Counted from the first letter of the stretch, positions 1-8,402 are shown. The stretch: 14,317 nt of DNA from Strigomonas culicis (GCA_000482145.1 AUXH01000496.1:1-14317); one strand, 5' to 3'. Made by a program: numbers and translations. The notes: generated by a model not told the origin, from the sequence alone.

Positions 1-556
1 AAAATAAAGAAAAAAGGCTAAAAAAAAATCTGCGACTGCATTGTATTAATGAAAAAAAAAGATCCAAGTGCATATTTTTTTCTCTTCTTTTTTTGATACT
101 TTTTTTTTTGTTCAAATAATATATATATATTTTCATACAAAAGCATTATATTTCTCTGTTTTGACACTCATATGTATTGCTTTCTCATTTCTTCCTTTTT
201 TTTTCTTTCCGTAGTTGTTTATTTGAGTACTGTTTTGTTTGTTTTTCTTCTGTTAAATCTCTTTGAGACTGTTTTTTTCTTTATTTTTCGCTAATGAATG
301 AAATAATACTTAGGTCCAGCACGTAGGACCACTTTTTTTTTCCGAAAAAAGATCAGTCTTTTCTTCGTGTGCACTGTCTGTGTTTGCTTGTTTTTTTCGC
401 GATATGATGATTGTACTTCGTTGCTATCGTTGTGTCCTTCTTGATCTCCCTCTCACTCTCTCTCTCTTTTTTATGTTACGTTATCGTTAAAGTTTCTCTC
501 ATAAAGGCAGTGATTAACTGGTGAAATAAAGGGAAGCCACGCAAACATACGAAACA
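1..556. other. T-rich non-coding leader upstream of the SMC1 gene
   Basis: I see no credible coding region here on either strand. The stretch is dominated by homopolymer T and A runs and mixed T/C tracts. It probably holds the 3' UTR of an unseen upstream gene, an intercistronic spacer and the SMC1 5' UTR. No spliced-leader gene, tRNA or rRNA was recognised by eye. Confidence 0.6.
445..492 (+). promoter_or_regulatory. Probable trans-splice acceptor for the SMC1 gene
   Basis: A polypyrimidine tract runs from about 445 to 472 and is interrupted by only one A. The first AG downstream is at 491-492, which would give a 5' UTR of about 64 nt before the ATG at 557. An ATG at 473 lies before this AG and would be spliced off. 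Other AGs at 505-506 and 509-510 are possible. The placement rests on kinetoplastid trans-splicing rules and is inferred. Confidence 0.55.
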
Positions 557-3500
557 ATGACCTCTAAGATACACCGCGTAGAGTTGCACGACTTCAAAAG
601 CTACGTGGGAGATGTGATTGTCGGCCCTTTCAAGGACTTCTCCTGTATTGTCGGCCCCAACGGCAGTGGAAAGTCGAATCTCATGGACGCAATTCACTTC
701 GTCTTCACCGATGTCTCCAAACTGGAAGGGAACGCCACCCACGAGCCGCGCGACGCGAGCGGTAAGCCCACATCGGCCCGCAAGAAGACCCTGTTGCACT
801 ATATCAACACCAAGGCGAAACGGCGCGCATGCAGCGTGTCCGTCTTTCTCCGCCGCTCCACCGCCGCGGCGGACCGCAACGCGCGCATCGAGGAGACCAA
901 GTTCACCCGCACGTGTAACAGTGACGGCCAGGTGGCGGTGCTCATTAACGACAAGCACGTGACGGAAAAGGACTTCCGCGAGCAGCTGGAGCAGGTGCAC
1001 CACATCAGCCAGCGCGCGAGCAACTTCATTGTCTTCCAACACGAGGTGGAGCGCGTCGCGCAGAAGAAGGCGCGGCAGCTCACGGAGCTTGTGGAGGAGG
1101 TCAGCGGGAGTGGGGACTGGAAGCCGCAGTACAACGAGACGAAGCGGCTGCTTGAGCAGGCGAATGAGCAGGTGGCCAACGCGTCCTTAGAGAAGCGTGG
1201 CGCGACGGTGGCGGTGAACCAAATGAAGCTGGCGAAGAAGGAGGCAGAAAAGTACGAAAGTCTGCATGCGCAGTTTGTCGAGGAACGACGCGACGCCGCC
1301 CTGACGGAGCTGTTTCACGTAGAGACGGAGCTGGAGAAGCAGAAAACGGAACTGTCCAAGTTCCACGAGAACCTGGCGCAGCTGCAGAAAAAAATCACCT
1401 CGGAGGAGGAGATCCAGGGCATGAAGAAGCAGTACGCCGCGCTGCACAAGGCGTACCTCGAGGAGCTGCGCCATAACCGCAAATCGGCCGAGGAGCTGCG
1501 CAGCAAGCACAACACGCTCGAGCGCATCAAGGCCGCGCTGGCCTACCTCACGCGCAAGTACGAGACCCAGAAGCACGAGGTCGACCTGCTCCTTCGCACC
1601 GACACGGCCCAGTCCAAGGAGACGGAGCGGCTCAAGGCGGAGAAGGAAAAGCAGCTCGTGCTGCTGAAGAAGTTTGACGAGGCGTGTGAAAAGGAGGACA
1701 GGGAGAACCCGCCGCTCAGCAAGCGGCTCGCTCAGTCCGACCTTGAGGAGTACTACCGGCTCCGCAAGGAGGCGGATTGCGAGACGGTCACGCTGAAGCA
1801 GCAGTGCGACACCCTTGAGCGGCAGAAGAAGAGCCTACAGGATGCCATTAAGCAGTGCACGCAAGCCGAAGAGTACAACACGGAGCGAATGGGACAGCTT
1901 CGGAAGCAGATGGAGTACATCGCTACCTCGCTTCGCGACCTCGGGGAGCGTGAGGTGGACCTGGAGAAGAGCGCGGGCACATTGCAAAAAGACCTCATCC
2001 AGGCGCAGACCGTCCTGTCCCAGACGCGGAAGAAGAACAAGGAGCGCGAGGAGGAGCTCGTGAAGATCCAGGAGCAGCTGCACGACCTTCGGTACATTAA
2101 GGACAACGATAAGCAGAACTCGCGCTTCGCGGATACGCTTCAGGCGCTGCGGTCGCTCTTCCCCATTAAGGGCCGCCTTGTCGACCTGTGTACGGTACCA
2201 AACGAGAAGCACCGCAGCGCGGTCACGGTGGCAATGGGCAAGAACCTCGAAGCGATCGTCGTCGACAGCACATCAGTCGCCGTGTCCTGCGTGCGCTACC
2301 TCAAGGAACAGCGGCTGCCGCCCATGACCTTCCTGCCGCTCGACGCGGTTCAAGGGAAGTCGGTTGACGACCGTCTACGCGCGCTGGGGGGCAGCTGCAA
2401 ACCCGTCGCGGACGTGTTGCGCTATGAGCCGGAGCTGCAGCCGGTCATCCAGTTCGTGATCGGCCAGACCCTCCTCTGCGACACGGTGGAGGAGGGGAGG
2501 AAGATCGCCTATGGCCAGCCGGGCGGCGAGCGCTTCAAGGTGGTCACGCTGGACGGCACCATGATGCTCAAGAACGGCTCCGTGCAGGGCGGTCTTGCCT
2601 CCGTCCAGAGCCGCGCGCGCAAGTGGGACGACAAGAAGTACGAGGACCTCCGCGCGGCGCGCGACCGCCTGTTGAGCGAGGCGGCCGGGGGCAGCGAGGC
2701 GGAGCTGGCGCGCGCGCAGATTCGCATCCGCGACGTGCAGGGACGCCTCGACTTCACCAAAAACCGCCAAAAGACGGTCGAGGAAGAGAGCAAGGCGCTG
2801 CGCGTGAAGCAAGCCAAACTGCAAGCGGAGCTGCAGCAGTTGGAGGAGGCACAAAAGCAACTCCAGGCGCGCAAAGCCACGCATCAGGAGAATCAGTCAC
2901 AGACCTTTAAGGCGACGCTGGAGCTGTTCAAGTCGATCGCTGAAATTGAAGGGAACATCTTCAAGGAATTTGTCAAGAAGGTGCATCTGCCGAATATACA
3001 AAGTATGGAGCGGCGGGAGGCCGGGCTGGCCGAGGTGCGCGCCGCGCGCCGACAGGAGCTGCAGCTTCTCATCCACAAACTAGACACCTCAATGGAAGCC
3101 GAAAGCCGACGCGACGGCTCACGCTTCCTGAGCGACCGGCGCGAGTCCCTCGAGAAGGTGCAGCAGGAGCTGGCGCAGTGCAAGAAGGACCTCGTGACCT
3201 ACCAGGCGATTGTGGACAAGACGGAGAAGAGCTTTAATAGTCTCAAGACGAAGGTGGTGACGCTTCGCTCCGAGCTCGACGCCCTGGAGGAGAAGATACG
3301 GCTGGTGTCACGCAACTCGGAGGTGGAGCTGAACCGTCTGTCGATTGCCCGGCAGGGCGCGACCGGCCTGCAGGCCGCCTGCGACACGCTGCGGATGCGT
3401 CGCCAGGCGCTCGTGCGGCGCTGCCAGATGGAGGAGACCGAGATCCCCTTCCGTGCGGCGCCCGCCGTGGGCAGCAAGCGCCCGCGCGCCGCGGACCAGC

Positions 3501-4375
3501 GTGGCAAGGACGACGCTGCCGACCTGCTGCTCGCCTCCGAGCCCTTCGACGTTGTGCCCGACGCGAACCTGACGCAGTCTTCCACCGCCGCCACGCCGTC
3601 GTCGTCCAAGTCCGCGGAGAAGCGGTGCATCGACTTCAGCAAGCTGACGGACGCGCTGCGCCGCACCGGGGCGGACCGCGTGCGCTTCGCCGCCTACAAG
3701 CAGCGCACGGACGCCCTCCTGCAGAAGCTGGCGCTGGAGATGGAGGCGCTCGCGCCCAACATGAAGGCCGCCTCGCGCTACCTGACGACGGAGGACCGCC
3801 TCGGCACCTCCTCGACCCACCTCGATGCGGCCCGCGAGCGCGCCCGGCAGGCGCACGCCGCGTTCCAGAGCATCAAGGAGAAGCGCACGGAGCGCTTCAT
3901 GCAGGTCTACGAGAAGATCGCGGCCAACGTGGACCGCATCTACAAGGAGCTGACGATGGGCACCCGCGCCCAGGGCGTGCACGGGTCTGCCTATCTCTCG
4001 CTGGAGGACGCGGAGGAGCCCTACCTCGGCGGCATCACCTACAACGCCACCCCGCCCATGAAGCGCTTCATGCCGATGGAGCTGCTTTCCGGTGGCGAGC
4101 GCACCATGGCCGCTCTCGCGCTGCTCTTCGCCATTCACGCCGTGGCGCCGACGCCCTTCTTTGTGCTGGACGAGGTGGACGCCGCCCTCGACGCCGGCAA
4201 CGTGGAGAAGCTCGCGCGCTACCTGCGCGAGAACAGCGCACGGGGTCAGTACATTGTCGTTTCGCACAAGGAGCAGCTGTACCACATGGCAGACATGCTC
4301 CTGGGTGTCGTCCGCGACACGGAGCGTGACGGCTCGCGCGTCATGACGCTCGACCTTCACGGGTATCCCTATTAA
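557..4375 (+). CDS. SMC1: Structural maintenance of chromosomes protein 1 (SMC1), cohesin ATPase subunit
   Basis: This 1272-residue protein has the full SMC layout and usual length. The Walker A motif GPNGSGKS is at residues 33-40. An SMC1-type segment follows at about 157-185 (FIVFQHEVE, then an EEVSGSG-like turn). Long coiled coils flank a hinge at about 530-680. The ABC signature LSGGE is at 1177-1181 and Walker B with the D-loop (FFVLDEVDAALD) is at 1201-1212. The hinge phrases GRLVDLC, GKNLEAIVVDS and TFLPLDAV point to SMC1 rather than SMC2, 3 or 4. In the family, SMC1 pairs with SMC3 and a kleisin to form the nuclear cohesin ring that holds sister chromatids; ATP is bound between the two heads. 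A low-complexity loop at about 970-1035, containing the basic stretch KRPRAADQRGK, interrupts the distal coil. The start is supported by the position of the LHDFKSY block and the upstream splice signal. The coding region is GC-rich. Confidence 0.95.
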   Translation: MTSKIHRVELHDFKSYVGDVIVGPFKDFSCIVGPNGSGKSNLMDAIHFVFTDVSKLEGNATHEPRDASGKPTSARKKTLLHYINTKAKRRACSVSVFLRRSTAAADRNARIEETKFTRTCNSDGQVAVLINDKHVTEKDFREQLEQVHHISQRASNFIVFQHEVERVAQKKARQLTELVEEVSGSGDWKPQYNETKRLLEQANEQVANASLEKRGATVAVNQMKLAKKEAEKYESLHAQFVEERRDAALTELFHVETELEKQKTELSKFHENLAQLQKKITSEEEIQGMKKQYAALHKAYLEELRHNRKSAEELRSKHNTLERIKAALAYLTRKYETQKHEVDLLLRTDTAQSKETERLKAEKEKQLVLLKKFDEACEKEDRENPPLSKRLAQSDLEEYYRLRKEADCETVTLKQQCDTLERQKKSLQDAIKQCTQAEEYNTERMGQLRKQMEYIATSLRDLGEREVDLEKSAGTLQKDLIQAQTVLSQTRKKNKEREEELVKIQEQLHDLRYIKDNDKQNSRFADTLQALRSLFPIKGRLVDLCTVPNEKHRSAVTVAMGKNLEAIVVDSTSVAVSCVRYLKEQRLPPMTFLPLDAVQGKSVDDRLRALGGSCKPVADVLRYEPELQPVIQFVIGQTLLCDTVEEGRKIAYGQPGGERFKVVTLDGTMMLKNGSVQGGLASVQSRARKWDDKKYEDLRAARDRLLSEAAGGSEAELARAQIRIRDVQGRLDFTKNRQKTVEEESKALRVKQAKLQAELQQLEEAQKQLQARKATHQENQSQTFKATLELFKSIAEIEGNIFKEFVKKVHLPNIQSMERREAGLAEVRAARRQELQLLIHKLDTSMEAESRRDGSRFLSDRRESLEKVQQELAQCKKDLVTYQAIVDKTEKSFNSLKTKVVTLRSELDALEEKIRLVSRNSEVELNRLSIARQGATGLQAACDTLRMRRQALVRRCQMEETEIPFRAAPAVGSKRPRAADQRGKDDAADLLLASEPFDVVPDANLTQSSTAATPSSSKSAEKRCIDFSKLTDALRRTGADRVRFAAYKQRTDALLQKLALEMEALAPNMKAASRYLTTEDRLGTSSTHLDAARERARQAHAAFQSIKEKRTERFMQVYEKIAANVDRIYKELTMGTRAQGVHGSAYLSLEDAEEPYLGGITYNATPPMKRFMPMELLSGGERTMAALALLFAIHAVAPTPFFVLDEVDAALDAGNVEKLARYLRENSARGQYIVVSHKEQLYHMADMLLGVVRDTERDGSRVMTLDLHGYPY

Positions 4376-4926
4376 ACAGAATAACACCAGACGCCGGTGC
4401 AGACCGTAATGGAAGGCTCCTGCCTTTTCTTTTTATTCATTCATTTTCTTTTTCCTCTTACCGGTTCTCTTTCTTTTAAATAAACAAAAAAAAAGGAAAT
4501 CAGTACAATTTCATTCCCCAGAATTCATACATAAGCGAATCATAGATAACATAGAAAAAACAAGAGTTAGTTTTATCAGTGCTTATTTGATAGAATTGTT
4601 CGAAGTATACATATATTTATTGATACTGTTCATTAAAAAAAAAAGTGTGCCCAAAAGCCTACGAGTTCATGACAGTCGATGAATGTGAAATGTGGCTGTA
4701 TTATACCAACCAAGGGAAAAAAAAAAACGCATGTGTTGTTGTCAATTATGTGCTTGTTCAATTTCTGTTCTTGTACACCTCTCTTTTGTTCTCGAGTGTT
4801 TGCTTGTTTCTCCACTTGTTTTTCTGTGCTTTACTGGAAGCGTATCTTCATAGGTTGACTTTCATAGAATCATGCATTCATAGAGATACGCAACTCCACT
4901 ACCATCACGAAGAAAACGAAAAAAAG
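4376..4926. other. Intergenic region between SMC1 and the small basic protein gene
   Basis: This AT-rich spacer of about 550 bases holds the SMC1 3' UTR and the next gene's 5' UTR. An open frame continues upstream from 4927 to an ATG at 4645. The added stretch encodes mostly Val/Leu/Phe/Cys from T-rich DNA and spans a likely polypyrimidine tract, so I read it as non-coding. No RNA gene was recognised. Confidence 0.6.
4801..4840 (+). promoter_or_regulatory. Probable trans-splice acceptor for the small basic protein gene
   Basis: A pyrimidine-rich stretch covers about 4801-4832, with more upstream from about 4775. The first AG after it is at 4839-4840, and 4852-4853 is an alternative. Either AG leaves a 5' UTR of about 75-87 nt before the ATG at 4927 and removes the upstream in-frame ATG at 4645. 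A three-codon upstream ORF (4872-4883, out of frame) would lie in the leader. Confidence 0.45.
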
Positions 4927-5505
4927 ATGCCGATCGTAGCTCCTTCGTATGCAACCCAACACACCTCCGACACACTCCATCCTGCAATAAAGGGTCAATA
5001 CACCGGTAATAATGGTGATAGAAAGGAAGTTCAACATGCCACTACAGGAGATCACACACAGCGTACAAAACGCCGCGAGGTTCTGAGCGCCGCTATCGAA
5101 GCACTCCAGTCGAGCGAAAGAAACACACCTGCGCATGGGACAGTGTGCAGGGACAGAAAATCGCTGCATGGAAATGGTGGTCAACAGAAGAGACCTTTAG
5201 AAGGACACCGAAAACAACCGCAGCCAGAAGTGCGAAGCGACAAACAGTCCCAGAAGATCTCAGGTTTCCGAGACCCGCATCCGGACACGCGGGAGCGCAC
5301 TAGAGAAACGCGCGTGGCCGCTAGTGCGGGTGAGCTCCGCACCTCAGACATGGAAGTGGGTTGTGATGTGTGCGCGCCGTGCCACTCTGTTGTGGCGGGT
5401 AGCTACTCCTTACCATACGCGCATGCAGGTGAGATGACCCCGAACCGCGAAGCAGAGCTAATGGACGCGTATCACGATGTAGAACACTTTTTTCTTTCGC
5501 TGTAA
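4927..5505 (+). CDS. Unrecognised small basic protein, about 192 residues
   Basis: I do not recognise this protein. It starts MPIVAPSYAT and is hydrophilic, rich in Lys, Arg, Gln, His and Glu. It has no signal peptide or membrane segment and is probably largely disordered up to about residue 130. The C-terminal part is less disordered and contains a CDVCAPC cluster at about residues 145-151. That cluster could bind metal or be redox-active, but it matches no zinc finger I know. The final residues (MDAYHDVEHFFLSL) could form an amphipathic helix. I chose this start over the ATG at 4645 because the upstream stretch is T-rich, hydrophobic and overlaps the likely splice acceptor. GC content is intermediate. 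Orientation and spacing fit a member of the same polycistron. It is probably lineage-specific, and its function is unknown. Confidence 0.6.
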   Translation: MPIVAPSYATQHTSDTLHPAIKGQYTGNNGDRKEVQHATTGDHTQRTKRREVLSAAIEALQSSERNTPAHGTVCRDRKSLHGNGGQQKRPLEGHRKQPQPEVRSDKQSQKISGFRDPHPDTRERTRETRVAASAGELRTSDMEVGCDVCAPCHSVVAGSYSLPYAHAGEMTPNREAELMDAYHDVEHFFLSL

Positions 5506-5655
5506 ACAGCTGCTCTGTAGATGCGACACATATAACGTATATATCTTAGTTTCTCTAAAATAGCAAAATGAATGAACAAGAACGACACCATATAAGGGCG
5601 CTCTTCTAGTGATCAACGGCTACCGTCACGGATCTCTTTCATTTTCATCCCTCTC

Positions 5656-5659
5656 ATTT

Positions 5660-5700
<41 letters not shown>

Positions 5701-5712
5701 ATTGTCGTGTAG
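5656..5712 (+). promoter_or_regulatory. Probable trans-splice acceptor for the FYVE protein gene
   Basis: A very strong C/T tract ends in CT repeats. The first AG is at 5711-5712, giving a 5' UTR of about 46 nt with no ATG before the start at 5759. This is the clearest acceptor-like signal in the window. Confidence 0.65.
5664..5691 (+). repeat. (CT)14 microsatellite
   Basis: There are fourteen uninterrupted CT units, then one extra T and four more units to 5700. They form the core of the polypyrimidine tract upstream of the FYVE gene, so length variation here could affect splice efficiency. Confidence 0.95.
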
Positions 5713-5758
5713 AACGTGCCACGTTTGTGCATTAACAACTTAAACGCTAGCTCCGTCA

Positions 5759-6673
5759 ATGGGAGCCGAAGCCTCCAAGGAGCACTGGCAGCGAGACGAA
5801 GATGTCGTCTGCTGCAACTCGTGCCAGACGCCCTTTACCGTCACGGTTCGCCGACACCATTGTCGCAATTGCGGCCTCATTTTCTGCGTTAACTGCTCTT
5901 CGCGCACCTCCAAGATCCCGATGCGAAACGTGCGCGAGCCGGTGCGGGTCTGCGACATGTGCTACGAGGCGCTCGCGGCGACCCTCCGTGGATACAGCGC
6001 ACCGGTCGTGCGAACACGGCAGCGGACGCCACCGCCGCAAGAGCACACAAGGATGGAGCGCGCCCACAGCGTCCAGCCCACGCTGAGCGCGGAGGACCTC
6101 TCCCGCACGACGGCTGAAGATGCACTCACCGATGCCGTTCCCCAAGCCTCAGAGCCCTCCGCGGAGCCTCCGGCGGCTGTGGAAGACACGAAGAACGATG
6201 AAGTAATAACGGATCAGCACTTTGAAGATTTCTACGCCGCAACAGCGCGCGCTCAAGAGAGCAATCAGGCGCCAGCGCAACAGCAGCAGATGACGGAGCA
6301 AAACCATCTCCGGCAGTGTTGGGCAACGTTGCGAGAACAGGTCCATTTCTTCGACCTCGTCCTACAGCATACAGAGGTGATCGAGCCTAATAAAAAGGTG
6401 GACGATAGCGTAGAGACGGAGAACATCGCATTGATGGAAGAGGTGACCCTCGATTTTTTAGGAAAGACCCTACTCCCCCTTCCTCGTTCGGTGGAGAACA
6501 GCACACGCTTCCTCTTGGAGCCCTTTGCGCCAGAGACTGTTGCTTCTGGGGGAAGCAGGCCGGATGAGAAGATGCGGGGCCTTCAAGTTATTGTGGATGC
6601 CTTGAAGCGCCACGTGCCCAGCAGTACCTCGTGCGCGGAACACGCAAACCTCTCCGAATACGCGGAGTGTTGA
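5759..6673 (+). CDS. FYVE zinc-finger protein with predicted N-myristoylation signal
   Basis: This 304-residue protein has a complete FYVE domain at about residues 10-72. The WxxD motif is W10-D13. The basic pocket is RRHHCR at 31-36 and the RVC motif is 63-65. Four CxxC pairs, starting at C19, C35, C43 and C65, would bind two zinc ions. In the family this module binds phosphatidylinositol 3-phosphate on endosomal membranes. The protein begins MGAEASK, which fits the N-myristoylation consensus (Gly2, Ser6, Lys7) and suggests a second membrane anchor once Met1 is removed. Residues about 75-175 are low-complexity and probably disordered. The C-terminal 130 residues look helical and match no domain I know. 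The short leader and strong splice signal support this start. The FYVE call is secure; the acylation is inferred, and the cargo or partner is unknown. Confidence 0.9.
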   Translation: MGAEASKEHWQRDEDVVCCNSCQTPFTVTVRRHHCRNCGLIFCVNCSSRTSKIPMRNVREPVRVCDMCYEALAATLRGYSAPVVRTRQRTPPPQEHTRMERAHSVQPTLSAEDLSRTTAEDALTDAVPQASEPSAEPPAAVEDTKNDEVITDQHFEDFYAATARAQESNQAPAQQQQMTEQNHLRQCWATLREQVHFFDLVLQHTEVIEPNKKVDDSVETENIALMEEVTLDFLGKTLLPLPRSVENSTRFLLEPFAPETVASGGSRPDEKMRGLQVIVDALKRHVPSSTSCAEHANLSEYAEC

Positions 6674-6758
6674 ATCATGTGTGGGTGTAGTAGATACACT
6701 GGACAGCGGATATACTTGCTTACGATTGCTACTACTATGATGCCAATCCGTACACTAG

Positions 6759-6782
6759 TGTGTGTGTGTGTGTGTGTGTGTG
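6759..6782 (+). repeat. (TG)12 microsatellite
   Basis: Twelve uninterrupted TG units lie in the 3' UTR region of the FYVE gene. The repeat is preceded by TACACTAG and followed by TAAGTATA. Confidence 0.95.
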
Positions 6783-6907
6783 TAAGTATATTACCGTCTA
6801 GTGAAAGTGTCATGCTGCGATTAGGGCACCTGTCATCATCCTTCTTTTTCCCCCTTTTCTCGTCTAGCTACCAGGAGTATTTAGCATATCCACCTAATAG
6901 CCCACAG

Positions 6908-6951
6908 CCTTTTTTTTTGTCTGTTGGTTTGTCTGTTTTGTTTTTGATAAG
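6908..6951 (+). promoter_or_regulatory. Probable trans-splice acceptor for the gene at 7086
   Basis: A T-rich tract interrupted only by single G or GG residues is followed by AG at 6950-6951. This gives a 5' UTR of about 134 nt, and I find no ATG in that leader. An earlier C/T tract with AG at 6866-6867 is an alternative site. Confidence 0.5.
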
Positions 6952-7025
6952 ACGCACGCCAGATCAGAGAACGTATTCGCGTGTTGTGAAGAACCAAAAA
7001 GCTGCTGTGCCACGCCGGATACGTG

Positions 7026-7046
7026 TAGTAGTAGTAGTAGTAGTAG
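7026..7046 (+). repeat. (TAG)7 trinucleotide repeat in a 5' UTR
   Basis: Seven TAG units lie about 40 bases before the ATG at 7086 and inside its predicted 5' UTR. On the sense strand one frame is a run of stop codons, so translation cannot begin far upstream in that frame. Confidence 0.95.
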
Positions 7047-7085
7047 TTATTTATCAATAGAAGCTTCCGAAAGGCCGCCGGCAGA

Positions 7086-8345
7086 ATGCATCCGACCGCT
7101 ATTTCGCGGCGCCAAATGCGACCGTACTACAACTTGCCGAGCAAGTCGGAGCACGGCCGCCGCATGACGGGCTTTCTGACGCCCTACCGCCACTGGATGT
7201 GGAAGCAGAACGAGCTGTGGCGAAATGTGCACGAGGCGCAGTTTGAGCACCTGCGCAGGGTGTACAAGCGGCAGTGGCTGGAGTCCTTCCGCGTGAACGC
7301 GGATGAGTACATCTACAAGTACAACATCACCAAGGCGGCGCAGCTAGCCCAGTGGGAACACGAGATGCATGCGCAGGAGAAGAAGCGGCGGGAGAATCAG
7401 CAAATGGCACAGGGCAGGCAGGCCCTCAAAAAGAAGCACCTCGACCTGCTGCGCGAGTTCCATGAGCGCCAGTTCTTCTACTGGTACGAGCGCGCGAGCG
7501 AACGGCTCCAGTACATGAACCACATCAACTACATCCCGCAGTCGGAAATCCAGGACCACCTGGAGCGCGAGCTGAACAAGTACGTCGTGGGCTCCAAGGC
7601 GCCGTACCCGCTGAACTTCGCGGGGCAGATGCCGATGCTGGAGGACGGCGACGGCAACATCGCGCAGGTGCCGGAGACGCTCATGACCAACCACGCGACG
7701 GAGAACCAGGACTCGGCCGCCACCATGTACCAGCCGCCCCAGGGCACCGCGCTCGCCGAGGAGCGGCTGCTCGAGATCATGGCGAGTGCGCAGGAGGAGG
7801 AGCTCAACATGGTCGACGGCGCCGTCCTCGCCCAGTCCCTCGCGGACATCAACGAGGACGCGGACTCCAGGGACAAGGACGCCAAGGTGACGCTTAGCAT
7901 GGAGCAGACGGAGGAGGAGCGCGAGGTCGGCAGGCGGGCCTACATCGACCGCGGCAAGACCGGCTCCCGCGCGCTCCGCCGGCCGCGCTTCGACGCGGAC
8001 GGCCAGGCGCGCCCGGTGCAGGACGACGCGACGCCGATGCGGCGCCGCAAGTCGAAACTGGACAAGGCGCACGCCCTGCAGCAGCAGCAGGACGCGATGG
8101 CGCAGAAGGTGACCACCCAGGCGCTCGGCGGCGCCAGCGACACGACCAAGATTGGCGAGGTACCACAGAGCACGGGGCGTCTCTTAGACAAGGCGGCTGT
8201 ACCATCAGCGGATGTGCTGCTCCAAAACCCGGCCCTGGCAGCGGGTAGCAAGGTGGGCGCTCGTGTGCACGTGCAGGACATGGTGGATAAGAAGTACAAT
8301 CGTGGGAAGTACAAGAAAGGCGGTGACAACTCGGAGGACATGTGA
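7086..8345 (+). CDS. Basic helical protein, possibly a mitoribosomal protein (mS26-like, tentative)
   Basis: A 419-residue protein. Its N-terminus (MHPTAISRRQMRPYYN) is basic and lacks acidic residues, so it could act as a short mitochondrial targeting segment. Residues about 40-165 are strongly helical and rich in Trp, Tyr, Arg and Glu, with repeated aromatic-basic phrases such as YRHWMWKQNELW and HERQFFYWYERASERL. Residues 165-190 are more conserved-looking (YVVGSKAPYPLNFAGQMP). The remainder is charged, low-complexity and Gln/Ala-rich. The layout of a long basic helix followed by a short ordered segment recalls mitoribosomal small-subunit protein mS26. That resemblance is only by eye, and the protein is about twice the human length. 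It could instead be a kinetoplastid-specific mitochondrial or RNA-binding protein. The start follows a leader without ATGs. That the gene is real is much surer than its function. Confidence 0.8.
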   Translation: MHPTAISRRQMRPYYNLPSKSEHGRRMTGFLTPYRHWMWKQNELWRNVHEAQFEHLRRVYKRQWLESFRVNADEYIYKYNITKAAQLAQWEHEMHAQEKKRRENQQMAQGRQALKKKHLDLLREFHERQFFYWYERASERLQYMNHINYIPQSEIQDHLERELNKYVVGSKAPYPLNFAGQMPMLEDGDGNIAQVPETLMTNHATENQDSAATMYQPPQGTALAEERLLEIMASAQEEELNMVDGAVLAQSLADINEDADSRDKDAKVTLSMEQTEEEREVGRRAYIDRGKTGSRALRRPRFDADGQARPVQDDATPMRRRKSKLDKAHALQQQQDAMAQKVTTQALGGASDTTKIGEVPQSTGRLLDKAAVPSADVLLQNPALAAGSKVGARVHVQDMVDKKYNRGKYKKGGDNSEDM

Positions 8346-8386
8346 TCGGTGACACCTCATTTTAATTCTAACGATGATACACACAT

Positions 8387-8402
8387 ACACACACACACAC
8401 AC
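8387..8402 (+). repeat. (AC)8 microsatellite
   Basis: Eight uninterrupted AC units lie in a longer imperfect AC-rich stretch (about 8379-8422), in the 3' UTR region of the gene that ends at 8345. Confidence 0.9.

Larger units (their letters stand above)
6674..7085. other. Intergenic region between the FYVE gene and the next gene
   Basis: About 410 bases with no credible gene. It holds a (TG)12 repeat, a first pyrimidine tract at about 6841-6860 with AG at 6866-6867, a second T-rich tract at about 6908-6946 with AG at 6950-6951, and a (TAG)7 repeat. An open frame through this region translates the TG repeat as alternating Val/Cys and is not believable. Confidence 0.65.

Noticed and set aside
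476..1042. 188-residue open frame on the minus strand over the SMC1 N-terminus
   Set aside because: It lies opposite the Walker A region, whose protein is clearly SMC1, and all other genes are on the + strand.
3308..4387. 359-residue open frame on the minus strand opposite the SMC1 C-terminal half
   Set aside because: It is antisense to the conserved ATPase head of SMC1. The translation is Arg/Gly/Ala/Leu-rich with no motif, as expected from GC-rich codons read backwards.
4645..4926. 94-residue N-terminal extension of the small basic protein, with an apparent membrane segment
   Set aside because: The hydrophobic run is encoded by a T-rich pyrimidine tract that looks like the splice acceptor. 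An AG at 4839-4840 would exclude the upstream ATG from the mature mRNA.
6677..7060. 127-residue open frame between the FYVE gene and the gene at 7086
   Set aside because: It translates the (TG)12 repeat as alternating Val/Cys and the (TAG)n region as poly-Val, and spans pyrimidine tracts and two potential splice sites.
7344..8072. 242-residue open frame on the minus strand
   Set aside because: It is antisense to the gene at 7086-8345. Composition is Leu/Arg/Val/His-rich with no recognisable motif.
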